A DNA stretch of 64,000 nucleotides from positions 248,001 through 312,000 of the forward strand of contig NZ_JAQTHV010000001.1 of the NCBI RefSeq assembly GCF_029433295.1, written 5' to 3'. Each line of letters starts with the position of its first letter. Position 1 is the first letter of the stretch. Source of the DNA: Bifidobacterium sp. ESL0784 (GTDB taxonomy: Bacteria > Actinomycetota > Actinomycetes > Actinomycetales > Bifidobacteriaceae). The translations under genes and the position numbers were made by a program. Below, piece by piece: positions 8,814-17,286 of the stretch. The notes under the pieces were generated by a model that ran no database searches, was not told the DNA's origin, and saw nothing but the letters and a program-made list of their open reading frames with translations.

Positions 8814-8830
8814 AACGCTCTCCAAGCGTT
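8814..8830. promoter_or_regulatory. Inverted repeat AACGCT-N5-AGCGTT
   Basis: Perfect 6+6 inverted repeat with a 5-bp spacer, centred about 47 bp upstream of the PfkB kinase start. It is placed where a repressor site would be expected. Regulator not identified. Confidence 0.4.
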
Positions 8831-8868
8831 TCGTGGCATAAAGCAACTAGTTACAAGGAAGTGCTGAT

Positions 8869-9819
8869 ATGGCAACTTATGATCTTTCCACCATCGGTGA
8901 AGGCCAGATTCGTTTCACTGTCAATAGCGGGGAACGTCTCATGTTCACACGTTCGGTTTCGATGAACCCGGCGTGCTCCGAAGCGAACGTCGCCGGCTTG
9001 CTGGCCCAGCTCGGGCGCAAGACGCTGTGGACCAGCTCGCTGCCGGAAGGCGATCTCGGCGATTACATTTTGACCGAGTACCGTTCCGTCGGCGTCGACA
9101 TGAAGACCATGGTGCGTAAGCCCGGCGGCCGCACGGCCCTCTACTTCATGGAGCCGGGAGCCGGCCCGATGCCTGCGAACGTCATCTATGACCGCGATTG
9201 GACCTCGTTCCGCGACACCGGCATCGACGATTACGACTGGGACTCGATGCTCGATACCAAACTTATGTTCGTCACCGGTATTACCGCCGCGCTTACCGAC
9301 ACCACCGCCGAAGTGGTGCGCTATGCCGCCGATCATGCCATCGAGCGCGGTGCCAAACTCGCGTTGGACGTCAATTTCCGCCACAAGCTGTGGAGCGGCG
9401 AACAGGCGCGCAAGGTACTCACCCCCATTGCCGAGGAGTCCAATGTCATCTTCTGCTCGATTGCGGACGCCGAGAAGGTCTTCGGCATCACCGGCACGCC
9501 CGAAGAGGTGACCGCCGAGCTCATGAAGCGCTTTGAGCCGGAGTACGTCGTTTCCACCAACCACATGGACGGCCCCTACCTGCGCACCCACGAAGGCTTC
9601 ACCGAATACAAGACCACACCGGTTCCGGTCATCGATCGCCCCGGCGCCGGCGATTCGTTCGTCGCCGCCACGCTGCATGGCTACCTTTCCGACGACATCG
9701 CCGAAGGCGTCAAGTGGGGCCAGCGCGCGTCCAAGTTCGCCATCACCCACAAGGGCGACCTGACCCGTATCCGTCCCGACGAGCTGGACATCCCGCTTGG
9801 CAGCGATATCGACCGATAG
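8869..9819 (+). CDS. PfkB-family sugar kinase (2-keto-3-deoxygluconate kinase-like)
   Basis: 316-residue ribokinase-fold kinase. The C-terminal signature RPGAGDSF carries the catalytic base D262. The DVNFRHKLW segment (residues 167-175) is characteristic of 2-keto-3-deoxygluconate kinase-type members. It would phosphorylate a keto-sugar acid or ketose with ATP in the cytoplasm. In this cluster it plausibly replaces the phosphorylation that a PTS performs in the E. coli ula system (inference). The start has an AAGGAAG site seven bases upstream. It is followed by an MFS carrier, which fits import of an unphosphorylated substrate. Confidence 0.82.
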   Translation: MATYDLSTIGEGQIRFTVNSGERLMFTRSVSMNPACSEANVAGLLAQLGRKTLWTSSLPEGDLGDYILTEYRSVGVDMKTMVRKPGGRTALYFMEPGAGPMPANVIYDRDWTSFRDTGIDDYDWDSMLDTKLMFVTGITAALTDTTAEVVRYAADHAIERGAKLALDVNFRHKLWSGEQARKVLTPIAEESNVIFCSIADAEKVFGITGTPEEVTAELMKRFEPEYVVSTNHMDGPYLRTHEGFTEYKTTPVPVIDRPGAGDSFVAATLHGYLSDDIAEGVKWGQRASKFAITHKGDLTRIRPDELDIPLGSDIDR

Positions 9820-9964
9820 CCTGTTGGTCCGTTAGTTCTTAAGACCGTTAGCTCCTGAGGCCGTTCGTCTCTAAGTCCGCTGGTTCGTAAGGCCGCTGGT
9901 CTGGGCTTTCAAAACGACGGCATGTATTATTGCAAAATATTAAAAAGAAACAAGGAAAAAGAAT

Positions 9965-11332
9965 ATGAGTACCAATACAAACGCTCCAGCGGCGTCGACC
10001 AAACCGGTCACGGCGTATGAGCAGATGGATTCCAAGCCGCTGACCGGCCATCAGAAGAGCATCATCTCCCTGGTGATCCTGGGCAACGTCTCGGAGTTCT
10101 TCGACATGTTCCTCATCGGTTTCGTCGTCTCGCTGCTGACCACCGCCTGGAAGCTCACGGGCTTCGAAGCCGGCGTGATTCTGGCTTGCTCGGGCCTCGG
10201 CACCGTCATCGGCTCCATTCTCTGGGGACGTCTGGCCGACAAGTTCGGCCGTAAGCGCGCCTTCCAGTGGTGCGTGATCTGTTTCGTCATTTTCACCGTC
10301 CTTTCGGTGTTCCTGCCCGATCGCGCCTGGGCGCTGCTTGCCTTCCTGCGCGTCGGCGTGGGCGTAGGTGTCGGCGGTCTCAACATCACCTCCATCCCTT
10401 ACGTCCAGGAGTTCGTCCCGAGCAAGAACCGCGGCATGCTTTCCGGCCTCGCTTCGGTCTTCATCCCGCTTGGCCTGCTGCTCGGCTCCCTCTCTCAGAG
10501 CATCGTCGGCGACAACTGGCGCATCCTCATCGCCATCGGCGCTCTGCCTGTGCTGCTGCTCGTCTGGCTGCACTATGTGCCTGAATCTCCTCGTTTCTAT
10601 CAGACCAAGGGTCAGGACGACAAGGCGCGCGAAGCCCTCGCTTGGGCCATGGAACTTCCGGTCAGCGAAGTCGGCACTCTGCCGGCCGTCGAGGTTGAGA
10701 AGAAGGTCGGCTACGGCGAGCTCTTCAGCAAGCACATGCGTCCGCTGGTCATCATCACCATCGGTTCCTTCTGCTTCATGATGGGCAGCTTCGCTATCCA
10801 GTCTTGGGGCCAGACGCTCTTGAAGGACGCGTTCCACTTCACTCCGCAGATGGTCGCCTACCTGTTCATGGGCGTTTCGGTAGCCGACTGCATCGGTCGT
10901 TTCGGCTCCGCCTGGCTCGCTGACGTCATCGGCCGTCGCTGGACGATGTTCATCTTCGGCATGGTCGGTGCTCTGGGTTGCTTCTATGCTGCGTTCTTCC
11001 ACAGCTCCGGCTGGGCGTTCTACATCGCGATCCTCATCATCATGACCTTCGCCGACGGCGCCTTCGGCATCCTCAATGCCTTCGGCGGCGAGCAGTTCTC
11101 GAACGACGTGCGTTCCACCGGACTCGGCCTGGGTTACGGCCTCGGCGCCATCGCCAAGGTCATCGGCCCGGCGCTCATGGGCGTGCTCGTCGGCGGCAGC
11201 TTCGTCGCTCAGCACATCGACATCTCCGTGATCACCAAGGCGTTCAGCTTCTTCGGTATCTGCCTGGTCATCGGCGCGATCACCTACCTGTTCGCGAAGG
11301 AGACCCGCGGCAAGGACCTCGAGAGCCTGTAA
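9965..11332 (+). CDS. MFS transporter (sugar/sugar-acid proton symporter)
   Basis: 455-residue major facilitator protein with about 12 predicted membrane segments. The loop 2-3 motif GRLADKFGRKRA and the PESPR motif after segment 6 are typical of sugar- and aromatic-acid:proton symporters. The C-terminal half repeats the loop motif as ADVIGRR. The N-terminal 35 residues are cytoplasmic and hydrophilic. It is placed between the kinase and ulaF and is the only carrier in the cluster, so it probably imports the cluster substrate. An RBS-like AAGGAAAAAG precedes the start. The transcript probably ends at the hairpin that starts 24 bp downstream. Confidence 0.85.
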   Translation: MSTNTNAPAASTKPVTAYEQMDSKPLTGHQKSIISLVILGNVSEFFDMFLIGFVVSLLTTAWKLTGFEAGVILACSGLGTVIGSILWGRLADKFGRKRAFQWCVICFVIFTVLSVFLPDRAWALLAFLRVGVGVGVGGLNITSIPYVQEFVPSKNRGMLSGLASVFIPLGLLLGSLSQSIVGDNWRILIAIGALPVLLLVWLHYVPESPRFYQTKGQDDKAREALAWAMELPVSEVGTLPAVEVEKKVGYGELFSKHMRPLVIITIGSFCFMMGSFAIQSWGQTLLKDAFHFTPQMVAYLFMGVSVADCIGRFGSAWLADVIGRRWTMFIFGMVGALGCFYAAFFHSSGWAFYIAILIIMTFADGAFGILNAFGGEQFSNDVRSTGLGLGYGLGAIAKVIGPALMGVLVGGSFVAQHIDISVITKAFSFFGICLVIGAITYLFAKETRGKDLESL

Positions 11333-11355
11333 GGTCGGATGAGGTTGTTGTCAGG

Positions 11356-11530
11356 TTCCGCCATATTCAATCCGCTCACTTGTTGTCAGCGGCTCAAATA
11401 TGGCGGAATTTTTTTGTAGCGACATTTTAGGGTCGCTTATGCGCTCGCAGTGGCTTGTTTATGGCGGATTTAAGCAGTTCCCCCATAAAAAGAAACATTG
11501 GATTGAGGTGAGTGTCTTGTTTACGGCGGG
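11356..11530. repeat. Alternating inverted-repeat array A
   Basis: Copies of the GCGCCATATTTRAGCCGCTG-type element occur in alternating orientation: forward 11356-11378, reverse 11388-11408, forward 11414-11439 (diverged), reverse 11449-11469, forward about 11477-11500 (very diverged), reverse 11511-11530 (diverged). The first two form a long hairpin with a 9-base loop followed by seven T, so they also act as a likely terminator for the MFS gene. Related arrays lie near 17.3, 22.4 and 24.0 kb. Confidence 0.75.
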
Positions 11531-11566
11531 TTTCGGCCGCGTTCCCCGCCGTGCTTATGTGAGCGG

Positions 11567-11587
11567 TAACATAGATACTGTATGTTA
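11567..11587. promoter_or_regulatory. Inverted repeat TAACATA-N7-TATGTTA
   Basis: Perfect 7+7 inverted repeat with a 7-bp spacer, 87 bp before the UlaF start. Its AACAT/ATGTT half-sites recall the TGAACATATGTTCA operators at 5.5 kb, though the spacing differs. It may allow separate control of ulaF. Confidence 0.45.
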
Positions 11588-11673
11588 GAAATATCAAAAA
11601 GGAATAGTTGATTGCCGGTGCTGCGAAGTCACGTTCGCGTCGGCGGTGATCGCAACTGAAAGGAACAGCCATT

Positions 11674-12366
11674 ATGACTACATTGAATGATTTTGGGCCC
11701 GAGGTTCGCGCCGAGGTCAAGCAGGTGCGCGAGGTCGTCGCCACGCTGCACGAGCAGCTGATCAAGTGGAACCTGGTGGTGTGGACCGCCGGCAATGTCT
11801 CGCAGCGTCTGCGCTCCGCTGATCTGATGGTTATCAAGCCCTCCGGCATGCGCTATGAAAGCCTGACCCCGGAGTCGATGGTTGTCTGCGACCTCAACGG
11901 CGATCCGGTTGACGGACTGGCTGCTCCCAGCTCCGACACCAAGTCTCATGCTTATATTTACCGTAATATGCCCGGTGTCTATGGCGTCGTGCACACCCAT
12001 TCCACCTACGCGACGGCTTGGGCGGCCACCGGCCAGAACATTCCGTGCGGCCTGACGATGATGGGCGACGAATTCGGCGGCCCGGTTCCGGTGGGCCCGT
12101 TCGAGCTGATTGGTTCGGAAGCCATCGGCAAGGGCGTGGTGGATACCTTGAAGAAGTACCCGCTTTCGCCGGCTGTGCTGATGCAGAATCATGGGCCGTT
12201 CACTATCGGCAAGGACGGAGAGGATGCGGTCAAGGCTGCTGCGATGACCGAAGAGGTGGCGCACACGATGTGGGCCGCCCATCAGATCGGCGACATCATC
12301 CCCATCGCTCAGGAAGATATCGACAAATTGAATGACCGTTATCAGAACGTATACGGTCAGCACTAA
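11674..12366 (+). CDS. ulaF: L-ribulose-5-phosphate 4-epimerase (class II aldolase fold)
   Basis: 230-residue zinc protein of the AraD/UlaF/FucA family that converts L-ribulose 5-phosphate to D-xylulose 5-phosphate. Zinc ligands are H107 and H109 (HTHS) and H173 (QNHGPF). D88 (SSDT) and Y227 near the C-terminus match the AraD acid/base residues. The phosphate-site segments TAGNVSQR and KPSG are present. With UlaE this completes the route from L-xylulose 5-phosphate into the pentose phosphate pool. An AAAGGAAC ribosome site precedes the start. Sequence alone does not separate UlaF from AraD; the neighbours favour UlaF. Confidence 0.88.
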   Translation: MTTLNDFGPEVRAEVKQVREVVATLHEQLIKWNLVVWTAGNVSQRLRSADLMVIKPSGMRYESLTPESMVVCDLNGDPVDGLAAPSSDTKSHAYIYRNMPGVYGVVHTHSTYATAWAATGQNIPCGLTMMGDEFGGPVPVGPFELIGSEAIGKGVVDTLKKYPLSPAVLMQNHGPFTIGKDGEDAVKAAAMTEEVAHTMWAAHQIGDIIPIAQEDIDKLNDRYQNVYGQH

Positions 12367-12384
12367 AAAATATCAGTACATAGC

Positions 12385-12422
12385 AATTGGGCACTCCCTG
12401 AATATTCAGGGAGTGCCCAATT
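12385..12422. terminator. Bidirectional terminator between ulaF and lutC
   Basis: Perfect 19+19 inverted repeat with no spacer; each arm reads AATTGGGCACTCCCTGAAT. It lies between two convergent genes with A/T-rich flanks on both sides, so it should stop transcription from either direction. Confidence 0.9.
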
Positions 12423-12484
12423 TATTATTCTCAGCTGTTATCTATCGCCTGTGACTAGTCAGGCAACAGATAAGGCGACGTCAA

Positions 12485-13186
12485 TCACATATCCTCGACG
12501 ACCAGATAGGTCATATCCAACGGGCCGTGGACGCCGACGACCAGAACCATCTCGATATCGCCGGTCGATGAGGTGCCGGTGATGAAGTTGATGTTCGAAG
12601 TCTTCAGCTCGCCCGACTTCAGCGCCGGCTCGTAGTAATCCATCGCTTGGCGGGTCCTTGGAACGATCTTCGACTTGCGGATGATGCTCAGATAATGAAC
12701 CGGCAGGAAGTGGAAGGCACGGCCTTGGCCGGGAGTGGTCGGAGCGGTGATGGTGCAGGATTCCGCGCACAGGAAGTCGGCGAAACCGATGGCTGCCTCC
12801 GAATGGTTCGCGGTATCGATGTTGGCTTCGCGCCCCGCACCCGGCACCCAGAAAGAAGGCTTCGGGTCGAGCGTGTCGCGCCAGGCTTCCAGTCCGAACG
12901 CCTGATAATTCTCGTCATAGGTGGGCAGCATCAGCCGTCCGTCGGCCTTGGCCGCGATGAACTCGTTGAGCGTGGCAGGCAGTCCGGCCTTGTCGGTCGT
13001 CTGGAAATCGACGTGAACCGCAGGCGCGTTCTTACGTGCGATTTCAAGCAGTTCGTCCTGGGTATGCCCGGAAAGGGTGCTTTCGGGAAGATCGTTGACC
13101 GGGACCATCGGATGATCCTTGAGCTGATGGCGCGGGCGGCCGCTCTTGGCTGCCAGGTAATCAAGAAATACTTCGCGATCGGTCAT
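12485..13186 (-). CDS. lutC: Lactate utilization protein LutC (LUD domain)
   Basis: 233-residue LUD-domain protein, the third subunit of the LutABC L-lactate oxidase complex that turns lactate into pyruvate. The C-terminal stretch with ITGTSSTGDIE and the GVHGP segment is typical of LutC/YkgG. It lies three bases after lutB and is the last gene of the minus-strand lutABC operon. The protein is soluble and cytoplasmic. Length and motifs are normal for the family. Confidence 0.9.
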   Translation of the reverse strand: MTDREVFLDYLAAKSGRPRHQLKDHPMVPVNDLPESTLSGHTQDELLEIARKNAPAVHVDFQTTDKAGLPATLNEFIAAKADGRLMLPTYDENYQAFGLEAWRDTLDPKPSFWVPGAGREANIDTANHSEAAIGFADFLCAESCTITAPTTPGQGRAFHFLPVHYLSIIRKSKIVPRTRQAMDYYEPALKSGELKTSNINFITGTSSTGDIEMVLVVGVHGPLDMTYLVVEDM

Positions 13187-13189
13187 TGC

Positions 13190-14959
13190 TCAGTCCTTCT
13201 TCCCATAGTTGCCGGTGCCGGCTTCCTCTATCGATCCCAGAGCCACTGGCACGGTCGCATCCGAAAGCGGTGCGGGCTCGGTAGTGCCGTTCTTCGCGGC
13301 CTTGCGCGCCGAAACACTGTTGTCATACGATCCGAAGTCAGGGGTGTTCGGGTTCTGCGCAAGAATCTTGGCCTGCTCCTTGTTGAACTCCACATCATTG
13401 CCCGCGGCCTTGTACTGCTTGGTCTTGCGGTCGTTGAACCAGGTGCGGAAGTTCTTGGAATGGGCCGGCGGTTCCGGCAGATCGCGGACCTTGGTCCATC
13501 CACCGAAGACGAACGGCATCCATTCCTCGTGCTTGCCGTTTTCGTCGAGATTCTTGGCGGTATCGGGCACGCGTTTGCCGCTCGAATCCTTGACGCCCTT
13601 CTTGGCGATAGTATTCATCGCGACGTGATCGAAGGTGAGCGCGGTGCGGAAGAGCGAGGAATGGCCGGTACCCATGCCGACGACTTTCATCACGGTGTCG
13701 GCGATGAGATCGCCCATGTGCTTGTCGTTCATTTCGACTTCGCGGTGCTTCAAAATCAGCTCGTGCAGCGGAATCTTCACCGGGCAGGTCGCGGTGCACG
13801 CCGAGCAGAGCGAGCAGGCGTAGGGCAGGTCGTGGAATTCGTCGTAGTCGCCTTGCAGCAACGGGGAGAGCACGACGCCGATGGGCCCCGGATAGATGGA
13901 GCCGTAGCCCTTGCCGCCGATGTTGCGGTAGATCGGGCAGACGTTCAGACAGGAAGCGCAGCGGATGCACTGCAGAATCGGCTCGAACTCGGTGCCCAGC
14001 GCGTTGGAACGTCCGTTGTCGACGATGACCACGTAGAAGTCCTCGGGGCCGTCGGCCTCGTCCGGAAGTTTCGGCGAAACGAAGCTGCAGTAGGACGTAA
14101 GCTTGGAACCAACGGCGGAACGGACCAGCATGTTGTCCATCGTCTCCGCCTCGCGCAGCGTCGGCACGATGCGTTCCATACCCATGACGACCACCTGTGT
14201 GGGCGCGATGGACATGGAAAGATCGGCGTTGCCTTCGTTGGTGACGATGTTGACCATGCCCTGGTCAGCTACGGCGAAGTTGCAGCCGGTGATGGACATA
14301 TCGGCCTCAAGGAACCGCTCACGCAGCACTTTGCGGGAGAAACGCGCTTCGTGCTGCGGGTCGTTGTCGCCGGTGTAGCCAATTTTTTGGAAGAGTTTCT
14401 GCACCTCGTCACGGTTCTTGTGCAGGGCAGGGAAGACGAGGTGGGAGGGTTCGTCCCAGTGGTCGAGCTCGAGGATGAATTCGGCCAAGTCGGTTTCGGT
14501 GACCTTGACATCAGGAATCTTCAGCAGCGCCTTGTCGAGCCCGATTTCCGAGGTGACCATGGACTTCGGCTTGACGATCTTGTGCGCCTGCTTTTTCTTC
14601 ACCAAGTCGGTGATGAAATCACGGGCCTCGACGTCGGTCTGCGCGAAGAAGACGTGTCCGCCGCGCTTTTCAACGTTATCGGAGAACTCCTCAAGATAGT
14701 CGGGCAGGTAGCGTACGCACTGCTGGCGAATCTGCTCGCCGAGGTCACGCCAGCCTTCCCAGTTGCCGAGTTCGGCGCGGGCGGTCTCGCGCTTGACCCA
14801 CTGGGCGTCTTGCGCGTTGGAAATGGCCTTGTGTGCGAACTTGTCTTTTTCATTGATTTCGACGCGCTTGACGAAATCGGGATCGCCATATTGCAGCATC
14901 GTGCCGGTTTTCTTGCCGGTGCGTTTGAACAGGGTGTCGTCCATCTGGGTGTTGCTCAT
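13190..14959 (-). CDS. lutB: Lactate utilization iron-sulfur protein LutB
   Basis: 589-residue subunit of the LutABC lactate oxidation complex. An N-terminal LUD domain (about 60-300, with GCNFAVADQG and TNEGNA) is followed by two ferredoxin-type 4Fe-4S motifs, CIRCASCLNVCP and CSLCSACTATCP. Electrons would pass from lactate through these clusters. The C-terminus carries about 100 extra residues, hydrophilic and rich in Lys, Asn and Ala, beyond the usual length of about 470. The start overlaps the lutA stop by four bases, indicating translational coupling. Confidence 0.9.
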   Translation of the reverse strand: MSNTQMDDTLFKRTGKKTGTMLQYGDPDFVKRVEINEKDKFAHKAISNAQDAQWVKRETARAELGNWEGWRDLGEQIRQQCVRYLPDYLEEFSDNVEKRGGHVFFAQTDVEARDFITDLVKKKQAHKIVKPKSMVTSEIGLDKALLKIPDVKVTETDLAEFILELDHWDEPSHLVFPALHKNRDEVQKLFQKIGYTGDNDPQHEARFSRKVLRERFLEADMSITGCNFAVADQGMVNIVTNEGNADLSMSIAPTQVVVMGMERIVPTLREAETMDNMLVRSAVGSKLTSYCSFVSPKLPDEADGPEDFYVVIVDNGRSNALGTEFEPILQCIRCASCLNVCPIYRNIGGKGYGSIYPGPIGVVLSPLLQGDYDEFHDLPYACSLCSACTATCPVKIPLHELILKHREVEMNDKHMGDLIADTVMKVVGMGTGHSSLFRTALTFDHVAMNTIAKKGVKDSSGKRVPDTAKNLDENGKHEEWMPFVFGGWTKVRDLPEPPAHSKNFRTWFNDRKTKQYKAAGNDVEFNKEQAKILAQNPNTPDFGSYDNSVSARKAAKNGTTEPAPLSDATVPVALGSIEEAGTGNYGKKD

Positions 14960-15780
14960 ACCAAGGCCTCCTCGTGCGCGTTGGAATGTTGCAGGGTCTG
15001 TTGGTCGATGGCCTTGCGCTGTGCGGCGTCGACATACTTCACGCGGCTCATGTCGACATTGCTGTTGAGCACTTCCGCCAGATGCATGATGGTGATTTTC
15101 TTGCCAAGCCGGTTGAAACGTCCGCCGATGTTCATCAGGCAGCCGGGATCGCAGGAAATCAGTATCTGAGCACCGGTGCTCTCAACGTCCGCGACCTTCT
15201 CGTTGACCATTTCCCGCGAGACTTCGGGCATCTTCATGGAGAACATACCGCCGAAACCGCAGCAGTTTTCGATGTGAGGCAGCTCCTGGACCTTGAGGTC
15301 CTTAACGTGGTCCATCAGAATGTAAGGACTCTCGCGTTCGCCGAGCAGGCGGGTCATATGGCAGGAACGATGGTAGGTGGCCACAGCGTCAAGCTCCGCG
15401 CCCGCGTCGAGCACGCCGAGCACACGGTAGAGGAACTGCGAAAATTCGTAGGTCTTGTTGGCCATTTCGTGGGCCTTGGCCTTGTATGCGTCATCGCCCT
15501 TGGGCAGGTGGAACTGCAATTCCTTGAGCATATTGACACAGGAACCGGCGGGCCCGACGATGTAGTCCGCGTCGACGCTCATCAGTGCGTCGATTTCATT
15601 GTGCATTACCTTTTTGGATTCCTTGACATACCCGCTGTTGAACGTGATCTGCCCGCAGCAGATCTGTTGCATCGGCATGTAAGTTTCACAGCCGAACCTT
15701 TCCAGAACTTCGACCATGGCTTTCCCGACGTTGGGAAATATCAGGTCGACCAGGCAGGTGGAGAAAATCACTACCTTCAT
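14956..15780 (-). CDS. lutA: Lactate utilization protein LutA (cysteine-rich CCG domain)
   Basis: 274-residue protein with two CCG domains: CCGQ near residue 45 and CCGFGG near 185, each part of the Cys-rich heterodisulfide-reductase-like repeat. This is the usual make-up of LutA/YkgE/GlcF-type subunits. The frame continues upstream to 15885, but ATG 15780 has a GAAGGAG ribosome site seven bases away and the family start MKVVIFSTC. First gene of lutABC; a CRP-like palindrome lies 169 bp upstream of the start. Confidence 0.9.
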   Translation of the reverse strand: MKVVIFSTCLVDLIFPNVGKAMVEVLERFGCETYMPMQQICCGQITFNSGYVKESKKVMHNEIDALMSVDADYIVGPAGSCVNMLKELQFHLPKGDDAYKAKAHEMANKTYEFSQFLYRVLGVLDAGAELDAVATYHRSCHMTRLLGERESPYILMDHVKDLKVQELPHIENCCGFGGMFSMKMPEVSREMVNEKVADVESTGAQILISCDPGCLMNIGGRFNRLGKKITIMHLAEVLNSNVDMSRVKYVDAAQRKAIDQQTLQHSNAHEEALV

Positions 15781-15944
15781 CTTGACTCCTTCGAGTGGCC
15801 TTAGACTTATTAGTATTAGGCTTGTATCGATGGCTTCTTTGCGCGTAAATATAACGTTCAATTTTCCATCAAAAATAACCTTCAACTTATAACGATATAT
15901 GCCAAAGATTTAAAAAAGGCCGCGATTTATCGTAAATCGGAAAT

Positions 15945-15968
15945 TGTCAATGTGAGTTTGCTCACATT
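15945..15968 (-). promoter_or_regulatory. CRP/GlxR-like site at the lutA promoter
   Basis: AATGTGA (15949-15955) and TCACATT (15962-15968) form a perfect palindrome with core TGTGA-N6-TCACA, the consensus of CRP and actinobacterial GlxR. On the minus strand it overlaps a TTGACA -35 box (15950-15945). The centre would be near -43, the position of a class II activator. No good -10 is evident at 17 bp, which fits activator dependence. The regulator is an inference. Confidence 0.6.
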
Positions 15969-16055
15969 TTTCAATAAAATTAGCCATCTTGCATATTATT
16001 GTTGCAATAGAAGACTTGGAAAAGTCGATAAACCAAATGAACTAGCCGATTTAAT

Positions 16056-16078
16056 AAGTATAGGCCAAGCCTATACTT
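16056..16078. promoter_or_regulatory. Long inverted repeat upstream of lutA
   Basis: AAGTATAGGC and GCCTATACTT form a perfect 10+10 inverted repeat with a CAA spacer, between dedA and lutA. There is no T-run on either side, so an operator is more likely than a terminator. A degenerate relative, AGTATTAGGC, lies just before lutA near 15813. The rest of 15781-16234 is AT-rich and holds no gene. Confidence 0.5.
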
Positions 16079-16234
16079 CTATCGGTTTGCGGCGTTTTTA
16101 AAGATATCGAAACGCATTTTGCTTGATTCCGCTGTTTTCATTGAGCAGTCTTTTTTATTTTCTGTTAGCCAGCAAATGGTAGGTTTCAAGATGATAATAA
16201 CGTTTGACATCTAATTTTACCGACAAGACGCCGT

Positions 16235-16954
16235 TCATTCGGAGGCTTCGCCTTCTTCGAGCGTGATGGAAGCGCCTGTGGCTTCGCCGTTGTCTTTTTT
16301 CTTGCCGAACTTCGCCTTCAGCAGGCCGATGATGGTGGGCAAAAGCGAAATGACGAGTATGGCGACGATGACCAGCTCGAAATTCTTCTGAACGATGGGA
16401 ATGCCGCCGAAGAAGTAGCCGAGCAGGGTGAAGAGCGTCGACCAGGTGAGCCCGCCGAGCATCGAGAAGGGCGTAAACCTGCGCCAGCGCATCCCAGAAA
16501 GCCCGGAGATGAAGGGCATGAACGTGCGGATAAAGGGGAAGAAGCGGCCGAGGAAGACGGCGAGCGGCCCCCATTTGTCGATCATGGCTTCCGTTTTGGC
16601 GAGGCGTTCGGGGGTCATGGCCTTGACCTTGCCGCTTTCGATGATCTTGCGGCCGAAGAAATGACCGATGAAGTAGTTGCATTGGTCGCCGATGATGGGC
16701 GCACTCCATACAACCGGCAGCAGCGCGATCAAAGGAAGTGCGGACTTACCGGTCACAGCGTCGGGCGCGGCGAAGAAGCCGGCGGCGAAGAGCAGCGAGT
16801 CACCGGGCAGGAACGGGAAGAAGACCACGCCGGTCTCGATGAAGACGATGAGGAAGATGAACCCGAGTGTCGGCGCCACCCCCATCGAGATCCAGCCGGC
16901 GATGATGGTGCGCGGGTCTTTCAGAAGCTCGATGAGAAAGTGAATGAAGCCCAT
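16235..16954 (-). CDS. DedA-family membrane protein
   Basis: 239-residue integral membrane protein of the DedA/SNARE-associated (VTT) superfamily, whose members act as lipid scramblases or flippases and support membrane homeostasis. Family marks are the re-entrant segment FIETGVVFFPFLPGDSLLF, the G-x(3)-GD-x(3)-Y element (IIGDQCNYFIGHFFG) and FLGRFFPFIRTFMPFISG. About four to six hydrophobic segments are visible. The C-terminal 25 residues are charged and cytoplasmic. The frame extends upstream to 17125, but the family start is MGFIHFL at 16954, with a GACGGGAC site close by. Confidence 0.88.
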   Translation of the reverse strand: MGFIHFLIELLKDPRTIIAGWISMGVAPTLGFIFLIVFIETGVVFFPFLPGDSLLFAAGFFAAPDAVTGKSALPLIALLPVVWSAPIIGDQCNYFIGHFFGRKIIESGKVKAMTPERLAKTEAMIDKWGPLAVFLGRFFPFIRTFMPFISGLSGMRWRRFTPFSMLGGLTWSTLFTLLGYFFGGIPIVQKNFELVIVAILVISLLPTIIGLLKAKFGKKKDNGEATGASITLEEGEASE

Positions 16955-17286
16955 GGTGTCCCGTCTGTCGCTGAAATCTGTGGTGTCGCCTTCGCGCTTG
17001 AACCGCAATGGGGAGGCGTTACGTAAATCCGCTGTAGAGAAACTCGAAGAGCGGCGCGGGCTTCGACGTGCGTCTCCATGTCGGACTGCCTGCCTGAGCT
17101 CCCAAGGTTCTTTAACCTTCGCCACTTTATCAGCCGAGGCATGGATAGGGCTTGGCGTTAACTGAGTTTTCCATGAATCTGCACAAACTCAGAAGTGGAG
17201 TTGATTTTCGCTCTTGCGGACGCGGGAAGGAGCGGATCCACCCCGGTCTTAAGCGGACATCGCACTTGTCGGGTTCCGCCGCCCGT

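Larger units (their letters stand above)
8343..8868. other. Intergenic region between ulaE and the PfkB kinase gene
   Basis: 526 bp without a convincing gene. An AT-rich block lies near 8410-8445. Two inverted repeats stand out: TTGCGA..TCGCAA (8384-8401) just after ulaE, and AACGCT..AGCGTT (8814-8830) 39 bp before the kinase. They may mark a separate promoter for the kinase gene. Open frames on either strand here lack ribosome sites and family features. Confidence 0.4.

Noticed and set aside
8288..8875. 195-codon minus-strand frame across the ulaE-kinase gap
   Set aside because: No ribosome site, no recognisable domain, and it overlaps the starts and ends of real genes on the other strand.
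9848..11215. 455-codon frame antisense to the MFS gene
   Set aside because: Very rich in Asp, Glu, Arg and His, as expected for the complement of a hydrophobic membrane protein; not a real gene.
12647..15169. 840-codon open frame antisense to lutABC
   Set aside because: It runs opposite to three recognised genes with conserved motifs and has no ribosome site or family match. High-GC coding DNA often leaves an open antisense phase.
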